In this document: in pieces, positions 42,485-50,533 of the stretch | Layout of the letters: every line of letters starts with the position of its first letter | Numbering within the stretch: position 1 is the stretch's first letter | Origin: Trigonopsis variabilis | Lineage: Eukaryota; Ascomycota; Trigonopsidomycetes; Trigonopsidales; Trigonopsidaceae | NCBI GenBank assembly: GCA_003707065.3 | Contig: PPXM03000010.1 | Span: forward strand, 372,001-436,000 | Reading direction: 5' to 3' | DNA length: 64,000 nt | The notes under the pieces: generated by a model | The model's input: only the letters and a program-made list of their open reading frames with translations | The model's database searches: none | Told to the model about the DNA's origin: nothing | Position numbers and translations under genes: made by a program

Positions 42485-44239
42485 ATGAGATCATTATCAT
42501 CGGGTCTCTCCGCCCTGCTATCATCAAGTCACCTTACTCCTCTGATACACAGATATCCGTCGTACTTGATATCGGCTCGTATTCCGTCCAAACTTGTAGT
42601 AGTCACTTTGATAACCTGTATGAGTGGACTGACAATACCGGAATGGCTGGACCGTCAACGTGGCGGCGATTTTGATTACGGTCTGAATAATCTACTGGAA
42701 CTTGTTGGATCATTTGATAAATCAGACCCTGCTTGGATCACTGTGGCAAGCCCTGAATTCATTAGAGAGCAATGGAATGAGCTGAGAGCAACCGAAGGAG
42801 CTAGGAACTTACCTCTTTATGGTGTGCCGTTCGCAGTCAAGGATAATATTGATGTCGCCGGACTGCCGACGACGGTAGCCTGCGAAGCCTACGCATATTC
42901 CCCTTGTCAAGATGCCACTCTAGTCAAGTTATTGAAGAAAGCTGGAGCGATTGTGGTTGGGAAAACGAACTTGGATCAGTTTGCTACAGGATTAGTAGGA
43001 GCCAGATCCCCCTATGGCAGGCCCTGTTGTGTTTTCTCCTCGGACTACATCTCAGGAGGCTCTTCTTCAGGATCAGGTGTAGTAGTGTCTAAAGGACTGG
43101 TTCCTTTTGCTCTAGCAAGCGATACCGCGGGAAGCGGTAGAGTTCCAGCTGGAATAAATAATATCATTGGACTAAAACCTTCTAGAGGAGTATTCAGCTA
43201 TACCGGTGCCTGTGCTGCCTGCCGGTCTCTGGATTGTATATCCCTCATGGCTTTAGATATTGCCGATGCTCAGCTTTTATTTGAAATCTGCGCTAAACCT
43301 GACTCGACAGACATGTATTCGAGAAGCCTACCTGCCTTCCCACTGTCTACCTTCGGTACGGAGCCTTGTCTAGCCTATCCTCAAGAACCCAAGTTCTTCG
43401 GAGATGAAGAAAATAGCCAAATCTTCAGTTCCGTAATTGATGAAATGAGATTTCTCGGTTTTAATATGGTCCCTGTTGACTTTACTCCTTTGGACGAACT
43501 GGCGCTTTGCCTATATGAAGGCCCATGGATTGCTGAGCGATATGAAGCTACAAAGGGCTTTATCAAGAACCACTTTGACTCAATGAATCCCACGGTACGT
43601 ACCATTTTAATGGATGGTGAGAAATACACTGCTGCTGATGTGTTCCACTATGAACATAAGCGTCAAGCTATTCTTAAAAAGATAGAACTCCAGTTCGAAG
43701 GAATTAATGGTTTTATCGTCCCCACTTTTCCGTTTATTCCAACTTTTAAAGTATATGATGAAGATCCGATCGGAGTGAATGCCAAAATGGGGACCTATAC
43801 TAATTTCGTCAATCTAGCCGATATGTGTGGCTTAGCAATTCCTGCAGGCTTCAAAAGAAACGGGCTACCTTTTGGAGTTACTCTCTTGAGTTGCAAGTTC
43901 AACGACTATGCATTGCTAGATCTTGCGAGTCGGTTTTTGACTGCTAGAAGAGCAGATCGCACCATGGGAGCGACCAAACGCTCCATAGAGTCGCGGGATC
44001 AGTTGGCAAAGGGCATCCAACCTCTCTCCTTTACTACGGCTACCTTTTCTTTTGCACTTCCTTTCTCAAAAAAGGCCCTAAGCGCTTTTGGAGGGAGAGA
44101 AACTGAAATGAATGGCCAAAAGTACCTCTTGACGACTTTGAACCCTGAGAAGTCCCCCTTGATATTTGAATTCTTTCCTGATTCGACCCTCAAAAGGATT
44201 ATGCTAGAAGGTAAAGAATTCATTCTTGTGTCGCTATAA
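42485..44239 (+). CDS. Allophanate hydrolase, stand-alone
   Basis: An amidase-signature enzyme that splits allophanate into two ammonia and two CO2. From ATG 42485 it has 584 residues. In this numbering the triad is Lys119 (GVPFAVKDNID), Ser193 (SGGSSSGSG) and Ser217 (DTAGSGRVPAG). Blocks such as NLDQFATGLVG, YEGPWIAERYEA and TNFVNLADMCGLA are as in yeast Dur1,2. The first 45 residues are not family-like. A start at ATG 42620 would give 539 residues beginning MSGLTIPEWLDRQ, which matches the Dur1,2 N-terminus, so the start is uncertain. An ATG at 42478 in another frame precedes both. After about residue 500 the C-terminal domain is shorter and much changed compared with AtzF or Dur1,2. It diverges from urea carboxylase, its pathway partner. 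Confidence 0.9.
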   Translation: MRSLSSGLSALLSSSHLTPLIHRYPSYLISARIPSKLVVVTLITCMSGLTIPEWLDRQRGGDFDYGLNNLLELVGSFDKSDPAWITVASPEFIREQWNELRATEGARNLPLYGVPFAVKDNIDVAGLPTTVACEAYAYSPCQDATLVKLLKKAGAIVVGKTNLDQFATGLVGARSPYGRPCCVFSSDYISGGSSSGSGVVVSKGLVPFALASDTAGSGRVPAGINNIIGLKPSRGVFSYTGACAACRSLDCISLMALDIADAQLLFEICAKPDSTDMYSRSLPAFPLSTFGTEPCLAYPQEPKFFGDEENSQIFSSVIDEMRFLGFNMVPVDFTPLDELALCLYEGPWIAERYEATKGFIKNHFDSMNPTVRTILMDGEKYTAADVFHYEHKRQAILKKIELQFEGINGFIVPTFPFIPTFKVYDEDPIGVNAKMGTYTNFVNLADMCGLAIPAGFKRNGLPFGVTLLSCKFNDYALLDLASRFLTARRADRTMGATKRSIESRDQLAKGIQPLSFTTATFSFALPFSKKALSAFGGRETEMNGQKYLLTTLNPEKSPLIFEFFPDSTLKRIMLEGKEFILVSL

Positions 44240-44427
44240 TTTTGATAAGGTGCAGCGAAAGGCGTAGAATTCGAGAAAAACTTGGTAGTGGTTTATAGAG
44301 CCCTTAGTTTTGTAGTATTCTTTAACATATATTCTGTTGCGACTACGTCGAAGGTAAGAAGATTACATCATATACACTAAAGAAATATCTTAAGATAAAC
44401 TAAAAATGAAATCGAACTCCAGACCCA

Positions 44428-46071
44428 CTATTCTGCCTTGAGAGCATCACGAAGAGCCTTCGCGCAAAGAACTGCCTTTTCGTCCTCATATCGCTTGGTA
44501 ATGACTTGCAGAGACACAGGAGCTCCATGGTAAACGTCAGGATCATAGCCTTTCCAGAACTCCTCGTCTTTCTCGCTGATGGGTTTATACGATTCGTCGA
44601 CTGGATCTTGCACCCTATCGGCAAAAGTCACGGGGCATGTCATGACGGGAGTGTCCAGTATGTTTTGGATCAGAGCATAAGAAAAGCCAGTGATAGCATA
44701 ATCACCTGGCTTAGCCGTAGCAGCAGCACAGATAGGCATGATCCAAGCATCGACAGGACGACCAGTAGATGTCTCTTTCTCTGTGCTCTGCCAATACGCC
44801 AAGTAGTCCTGTTGGATCTGATACTTGGTCTGAGCTGTTTCCCACCAGGTATTGATTGATTTCGTCGCATACTTTGGATTGACATTGGCTGCGACCACAT
44901 CAACCAAAGGCTCACCAGTCAAATCACAGAGATCGTAGGTTTCTTTGAATCCATCTGCATTGTAGATCTGGTTAGCCACTTCGACAATCTTGGCATGATT
45001 CTGTGGAACCCATTCAATAACTTCATGACCAGCAGCGAGCAAGGCTTCCTTGGCTAATTTTAATGCCCTTTGAACAGGGGGATGAGGCATGACGAAACCG
45101 TCCCATTCGAGTATTCCGAAGCACAGCTTCTTTCCCTCAAGTTCAGGTAAAGACCTCCACTGTAAAGGAATGCATTTAGGGTCTTCGAGCCAAGGTTGGC
45201 CCTCAATCACGACTTTGGCAAATAACTCGGCATCTTCGAGAGAGCGGGCCATGGGGCCGACCACTGACGGCATGAGTTCCTGGCCCTGGAAAGAATTTGT
45301 CATCTTACAGTAAGGTATTCTTCCAAATGATGGTCTCAGGCCGTAAAGAGCTTGAAACGCTGATGGGACACGGATTGATCCGCCAATGTCGGTGCCGATT
45401 CCTAGGAGAGAACCTTTGGCACCAATCAGGGCCCCTTCTCCACCGGATGACCCCCCGCAGCTCAGATGGCGGTTGAAAGCATTAGATGTATAGCCATGGA
45501 CGTTGCTTTTGGTCTCACAAGCCATCAAAACAGTAGGGACAGTGGTCTTGACGTAGAACACCGCACCAGCCTTTGACAGAATCTTGGCCAGAGTTGATAC
45601 TTCCGAAGCAGACTTGGGTTTATTGAGTAATCCAACCACCCCCATAGCCGAGTCGTAACCTTCGAGATTGATTTGGTCCTTTAGCGACACTGGGACACCA
45701 TGGAGAGGGCCAACCAAATTTCCAGTTCGTTGGAATTCCTCGTCAAGAGCTTGTGCACGGGCCCTTGCTTCATCAAATAAGATTTCGGTTAAACAATTGA
45801 GAACCTGGTGGGCGAGCGCGGCTCGGTGACAGTAAGCTTCGCAAACCTGAACGGCAGTCAAAGTTCCGCTTTGAATTCTTTCCGTGATTTCGGATGCAGT
45901 AAGCGAAGTGATCAAATTCTCCTTTGGCAAGCAAAGAGAATCGAGAAGCTCTATCGCATTAGGAACATCATCAGGAGAAGGGACGTTTTCAAGGACCCAT
46001 TGGCTTGGAATTTTGTTGAAAACGCTTTGGCGTTTCTGCTCAGAGATCTCAGACCAGGAAAGTTCAACCAT
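44428..46071 (-). CDS. amdS: AmdS-type amidase (acetamidase family)
   Basis: A 547-residue amidase of normal family length, starting at ATG 46071. The Ser-cisSer-Lys triad is complete: Lys131 (VPVSLKDQ), Ser208 (CGGSSGGEGAL) and nucleophile Ser232 (GTDIGGSIRVPSAF). The overall pattern, including the N-terminal helix with KIPSQWVLE and the C-terminal APVSLQVI, matches fungal acetamidases, which free ammonia from acetamide and other small amides so that they can serve as nitrogen source. No secretion signal, so cytosolic. It is head-to-head with DUR3 copy 2 across a 396-bp promoter with GATA sites, and tail-to-tail with allophanate hydrolase (188-bp gap). Family is sure; the preferred amide is unknown. 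Confidence 0.92.
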   Translation of the reverse strand: MVELSWSEISEQKRQSVFNKIPSQWVLENVPSPDDVPNAIELLDSLCLPKENLITSLTASEITERIQSGTLTAVQVCEAYCHRAALAHQVLNCLTEILFDEARARAQALDEEFQRTGNLVGPLHGVPVSLKDQINLEGYDSAMGVVGLLNKPKSASEVSTLAKILSKAGAVFYVKTTVPTVLMACETKSNVHGYTSNAFNRHLSCGGSSGGEGALIGAKGSLLGIGTDIGGSIRVPSAFQALYGLRPSFGRIPYCKMTNSFQGQELMPSVVGPMARSLEDAELFAKVVIEGQPWLEDPKCIPLQWRSLPELEGKKLCFGILEWDGFVMPHPPVQRALKLAKEALLAAGHEVIEWVPQNHAKIVEVANQIYNADGFKETYDLCDLTGEPLVDVVAANVNPKYATKSINTWWETAQTKYQIQQDYLAYWQSTEKETSTGRPVDAWIMPICAAATAKPGDYAITGFSYALIQNILDTPVMTCPVTFADRVQDPVDESYKPISEKDEEFWKGYDPDVYHGAPVSLQVITKRYEDEKAVLCAKALRDALKAE

Positions 46072-46467
46072 GATGATATCGAGTGCTAAGGATACTAAGG
46101 GTAAATAAGACGCCCACCTTATCCATTCTGTTGGCCCTGTCTAGTAATTAAGCACGGAGTCAACCGATGGCTCGTGAATATCAGTTATGACCCCGAATCG
46201 GATAAGCGAGTTTGCAGGTCGCGTCCATTTCGAGTCATACGGCGCGGAGCGAACCGAAGAACAGCTCGGCGGATCTTGCCGTCGGGAGATTGCGAACAGG
46301 ATTTCCAAATCGATACAACGACGTGGCCAAAAATGAGAGAGACATGATAGTCAAGATACATGATATCTGGAACCAAGCCAAAGATCTTATCGTCAAACAT
46401 CTGCTTTTCCGAAGTTTCCAACACCATATATAGAGGACGTGATCCAGCAACAGTCGAAAATTGACCG
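46072..46467. promoter_or_regulatory. Bidirectional promoter of amidase and DUR3 copy 2
   Basis: 396 bp. It holds three GATAAG motifs (46118-46123, 46201-46206 and 46386-46391, either strand) and one GATAG (46346-46350), as expected for nitrogen catabolite control. A TATATA at 46427-46432 lies 41 bp before the DUR3 start. The middle (about 46240-46300) is GC-rich with several CGG triplets, possible Zn2Cys6 sites. Confidence 0.6.
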
Positions 46468-48480
46468 ATGATCGACCATCCGATTTTAAACCAAGGATAT
46501 GGATATGGCTTTGTCCTCGGCCTCGGAGCGGCCTTTGCTGTTCTTATGATTTCTATTACTTATATTTTATCCAAGTATATGGGTGAAGTCCAGGATTCCG
46601 AACATTTCTCTACTGCTTCTCGAAGTGTCAAAAGTGGTTTGATCTCGTCGGCCGTTGTCTCGTCTTGGACCTGGCCGGGAACATTACTGACTTCCTCGGT
46701 CCTGGCCTATTCCTATGGAGTATGTGGATGCTATTGGTATGCAACTGCAGGCACCGCTCAAGTCTTACTATTCACTTGTCTTGCTATTCAAATTAAGAAA
46801 GTTGCTCCATCCTGTCATACCGCCGTCGAGGTTATCAAGGTCCGATATGGCAAAGCTGTCCATGGAATGTACCTCTTCTTTGCTTTGGGATGTAATGTCA
46901 TTGTCTGTTGCATGCTACTCTTGGGAGGTTCACAGGCCATTTCGGAGATGACTGGAATGCACGTCATTGCTGTTTGTTTCTTGTTGCCCTTGGGTGTCTT
47001 GTGTTATACGATCCTGGGAGGTCTCAAGGCTACCTTCTTGTCTGACTGGACGCATACCGTTATCATTTACATGGTAATCTTGGTCACCTTATTCGTTGCC
47101 TATTCGACTTCAAGAAACATCGGCTCTCCTGATAAGATGCATAGTTTACTCAGCGAGATCGCTGAACTCTTTCCCTCCACCGGCCATAATGGTTCTTATC
47201 TTACCTTTGGGAATACCGAAGCTGTATATGCCGGATGGAATATCATGATCTCAGTCTTTGCTACCGTCTTTGGTGATCCTTCTTATGCTCAAAAAGCCAT
47301 TGCCGCTAAACCCAAGGCAGCTTTATATGGGTATCTCACTGGATCCCTGTGCTGGTTCATTGTTCCTTTTGCGTTAGGTTCCTGTGCTGCTTTGTCTGCC
47401 TTGGCTCTTACTAACAATCCTGTCAGTGTGACTTATCCTAACTTGATCGATTCTTTGTCTGTCGCCAAGGGAATGCCGATGGTCTACGGTCTTGCTGCTT
47501 TGATGGGCAAGAGCGGGGCTGCTGCTGGTTTGTTGATCATCTTTATGGCCTGTACTTCTGCCTTATCTGCCGAAATGGTGGCTTTCTCTTCCGTCGTATC
47601 TTACGATATCTTCCGCGAGTATATTCGACCTAACTGTCACGGTAAGGAACTCGTGCGAGTGTCTCACTTTTGTGTTGTCTTCTATGCGCTAGCTATTGGC
47701 GGATTGACTGTCATGTTCAACTACATTGGTATCACCATCAGCTGGATTTTATACTTTGTTGGTATTGCTCTTGGGCCCTCTGTCTTTACTATTGTCTTCG
47801 CCCTTGGTTGGAAACGATGCAGCAGACTTGCAATGCTCATAGGAATGCCTCTGGGTGCTGTGACTGGTGTTGTGTGCTGGGTCGGTGCTTGCTATAGGTT
47901 CAATGATGGCATCGTCAATGTGACAACTCTTAATGATGCCCGAACTTGCTTTGTGGGCAACTTTGTCGGATTATTCTCGGCCCCTATCTACATGATAATT
48001 GTGTCAATTTTCGTCCCTGATGATTTCGACTTTAATACTTTCAAGACTGCCTTCAAGATCGGTGATGATGCCACGGTGGGCGAAGAAAAGATCATGTACG
48101 AGCATTCTCAGGACGAATTGGACGAGCTCAATTGGGCGAGCAAGATCAGCGCAATCTTCTCTTTTGTTTGGTTGGCTTTCACTGTCTTTATTATCCCCAT
48201 GCCAATGTACGGAACAAACTATATCTTCTCCAAGAAATTCTTCCGCGGTTGGATAGTCATCATTTTCATTTGGACCTTTTTAGCATTCTTTTGGATCACG
48301 TTCTATCCCCTCTATGAAGGCCGAGACTCTATCCTCCATCTTTGTCGCCGGGTATTTGGACGAGAGCAGGCCAAGACGGTTGAGTATATTGGCCAGGAAG
48401 GTAACCCGCCCGCGGAGCTCGATACATCCGATAATGAAGATCTCAGCCACGAGGCTATTTCTTTGGGCGTCAAATCTTGA
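46468..48480 (+). CDS. DUR3: DUR3-type urea/polyamine transporter, copy 2
   Basis: A 670-residue sodium:solute-symporter-family protein without intron, starting at ATG 46468. It is clearly paralogous to the gene at 25109-27196: both share GEVQDSEHFSTASRS, SAVVSSW.WPGTLL, LGGLKATFLSDWTHT, FNYIGITISWIL and KFFRGWIV. About fifteen hydrophobic segments fit a plasma-membrane urea importer. It lies in the middle of the urea-using block, so the imported urea can be used by the carboxylase and hydrolase next door. The loops and the C-terminal tail differ between the two copies, which suggests an old duplication with possibly different affinity or regulation. Confidence 0.93.
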   Translation: MIDHPILNQGYGYGFVLGLGAAFAVLMISITYILSKYMGEVQDSEHFSTASRSVKSGLISSAVVSSWTWPGTLLTSSVLAYSYGVCGCYWYATAGTAQVLLFTCLAIQIKKVAPSCHTAVEVIKVRYGKAVHGMYLFFALGCNVIVCCMLLLGGSQAISEMTGMHVIAVCFLLPLGVLCYTILGGLKATFLSDWTHTVIIYMVILVTLFVAYSTSRNIGSPDKMHSLLSEIAELFPSTGHNGSYLTFGNTEAVYAGWNIMISVFATVFGDPSYAQKAIAAKPKAALYGYLTGSLCWFIVPFALGSCAALSALALTNNPVSVTYPNLIDSLSVAKGMPMVYGLAALMGKSGAAAGLLIIFMACTSALSAEMVAFSSVVSYDIFREYIRPNCHGKELVRVSHFCVVFYALAIGGLTVMFNYIGITISWILYFVGIALGPSVFTIVFALGWKRCSRLAMLIGMPLGAVTGVVCWVGACYRFNDGIVNVTTLNDARTCFVGNFVGLFSAPIYMIIVSIFVPDDFDFNTFKTAFKIGDDATVGEEKIMYEHSQDELDELNWASKISAIFSFVWLAFTVFIIPMPMYGTNYIFSKKFFRGWIVIIFIWTFLAFFWITFYPLYEGRDSILHLCRRVFGREQAKTVEYIGQEGNPPAELDTSDNEDLSHEAISLGVKS

Positions 48481-48641
48481 AATTGCTTTAGATATAGATT
48501 CTGTTGTCTTTAGGGTGTTTAGCTAATATGATTCAAAGTATTGTGAAATATGTAGACCGAAAAGATGTAAATAGCTTCTGGGGTTGGCTTCCTACGGTGC
48601 TTTTTTCCTTCCTGGGAGAGATCTATTATATCATATAGGAA

Positions 48642-49631
48642 CTAGACTGTGGGTGGTTCGATGATAGCCTTCTGCTCGATAATTCGAGTATAAGTGTGAG
48701 GCTGTCGATGGCGTTCGAAATCAAAAACGTTTTCACGGGGACTCTTGCATTCATCCAAGTCTATCGTGGTCGTAATCAGTTCATCATCGTACGTTTTCGC
48801 TTGGGCCAAGATTTTCCCGGTGGGACCGACAATCATGGATGAGTTGATCATGTTATACTTGTCGTCATCAAGGCCACATCTTCCTGAAGATATAGAAAAT
48901 GTGGCGTTAGCATATGAATTATAGGTCACGCTTATCTCATGATGATATTTGGCCAGAGACTCTCCTCCGTCTTCGTGGGAACCGCCAAACCCTTGACTTT
49001 CGGTAGCACTGGAGGGAGTGTTAAACCCACACATGACTATCTCAGTTCCTTGAAGGCCCAAGACCCGCCAAGGTTCACCCCAGCGTCGGTCGTTGCAAAT
49101 CAAGGTACCAAGAATTGGGTCAGGAGATAATCCGGTGCCTGGTAATCTGAAAGCAGGGTATCCCAGGTCGCCAACCTCAAAGTATCTCTTCTCAAGGTCA
49201 TAGACACCCGTGGAATTGATTCGAGGATCCTTTCTTCCTGGCAAATGGATTTTCCGGTATTTCCCGACTATTTCGCCGTTCCCTCCAACGACTATCGCAC
49301 TATTGAAATACTTGCCATCGTCGGTCATTTCGGCGTATCCCACATGGACTGCAATATCACATTCCTTGGCTAGATCGAAAAATGGTTTATAGTCTTCACT
49401 GAATCGGATGTCTCCTTTATCGAAATACTTGTCCAATTCAGCAGAGCCTGGTTCAAATAAAAATCGAGCAAAATAAGTCGTGAATGCTAGTTCTGGATAT
49501 ACAATTAACTTGACTCCGTCTTGGTGGGCTTCTTTGAGCAATTTGATCATTCTCTCCACAACATCTTTCTTGGCGGTATCCTTATGGACCGCACCTAACT
49601 GAGCTGCACATACACGAATTAGCCGAGCCAT
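48642..49631 (-). CDS. N-carbamoyl-D-amino acid hydrolase (D-carbamoylase-like nitrilase-superfamily enzyme)
   Basis: A 329-residue carbon-nitrogen hydrolase starting at ATG 49631. The Glu-Lys-Cys triad is intact: Glu47 (VYPELAFTTYF), Lys127 (GKYRKIHLPG) and Cys179 (LICNDRRWGE). The sequence follows Agrobacterium D-carbamoylase closely, with CNDRRWGEPWRVLGLQG, NTPS, FEVGDLGYPAF and HRQPHTY matching in place; a plain nitrilase or beta-ureidopropionase is less likely. The bacterial enzyme converts N-carbamoyl-D-amino acids to D-amino acids with loss of CO2 and ammonia, the last step of hydantoin breakdown. No hydantoinase is in the window. It is tail-to-tail with DUR3 copy 2 (161 bp) and head-to-head with the gamma-glutamyltransferase-like gene. 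Family is sure; chirality and substrate are inferred. Confidence 0.88.
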   Translation of the reverse strand: MARLIRVCAAQLGAVHKDTAKKDVVERMIKLLKEAHQDGVKLIVYPELAFTTYFARFLFEPGSAELDKYFDKGDIRFSEDYKPFFDLAKECDIAVHVGYAEMTDDGKYFNSAIVVGGNGEIVGKYRKIHLPGRKDPRINSTGVYDLEKRYFEVGDLGYPAFRLPGTGLSPDPILGTLICNDRRWGEPWRVLGLQGTEIVMCGFNTPSSATESQGFGGSHEDGGESLAKYHHEISVTYNSYANATFSISSGRCGLDDDKYNMINSSMIVGPTGKILAQAKTYDDELITTTIDLDECKSPRENVFDFERHRQPHTYTRIIEQKAIIEPPTV

Positions 49632-50533
49632 TAACCCTAATACTCTTTTCTTGCACCCCTATATACTTTTTTCATGTCTTACATAGCCGTCGATAGGCCG
49701 ACGGTTATCTGCAACCCAGGCCGCTGCGGCTTTCCATCTTCGGCTATCTATCGCAGGAGCAGCAGTAATGTCAGCGCCGTAGATCTAATGAAAGGTATCT
49801 GACGCCCACCAGATAAACTTTCAAGTATAATGAAATGATAACTGCACTATCCGGTTTAAATTCTACTGAGGTCTGGCTGCTTTCCTTTTTCGTTTTCTGT
49901 GTCTGGTTGCACGTGACCTAACTTCCGGGCAAAGATCGAGTGAGATGGGCAAACGTTGTGGATGGGCGTTACCTAAGCGTCGATGACTCTATCCTGTCGC
50001 GCTGATTACAGACACAAGGTCTTATCCGGATTGATGCCACGGTCATAAGGAATCTTGCCGATAAGCAATGGAAAGCAGCGAAGCGGGGGCGAAATGTCTG
50101 GGTACTGTGAGAATCGTAATCAGATCTAGTCTCTCTCTTCATTTTGGTTCATAGAATTTATCATAAGGGACCTGCACTCGTCTGTTAGTCTATCAGCCGT
50201 CATTCTAGCCCTGATATGTTTGCAATAATCCTTTAAATACTGATAACAAGCAATCTATAGCTGTAGCCCTGCGTGGCATATCTATAAGAGTGTATTCTGG
50301 CAACGATGATTACGGTCGCCTTATCGTACAATCTCCACCATAACTTTATGACTATCAGCGTAGATTACGGGTAGTCCATAATTGGGAATGAATATATTAA
50401 TATATTAATGAATTGTGTTAGGATGATTAGGAGGGTGTGAACGATCAAATTAGCTAATCGAAGCCGTTGTCGCCCTGCTGTCTCACCGCTGCCTGTCCAC
50501 GGAACTTGCCCGAGATAGATTCTTATAATAGCT
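49632..50533. promoter_or_regulatory. Bidirectional promoter of D-carbamoylase and GGT-like genes
   Basis: 902 bp with three GATAAG motifs (50021-50026, 50060-50065, 50320-50325), further GATAA (49705, 49812, 49837, 50158, 50242) and GATAG (49692, 49744, 49748, 49989), counting both strands. A 16-bp AT palindrome, AATATATTAATATATT, lies near 50390-50406, about 130 bp before the rightward start. The pattern again suggests nitrogen control. Confidence 0.55.
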
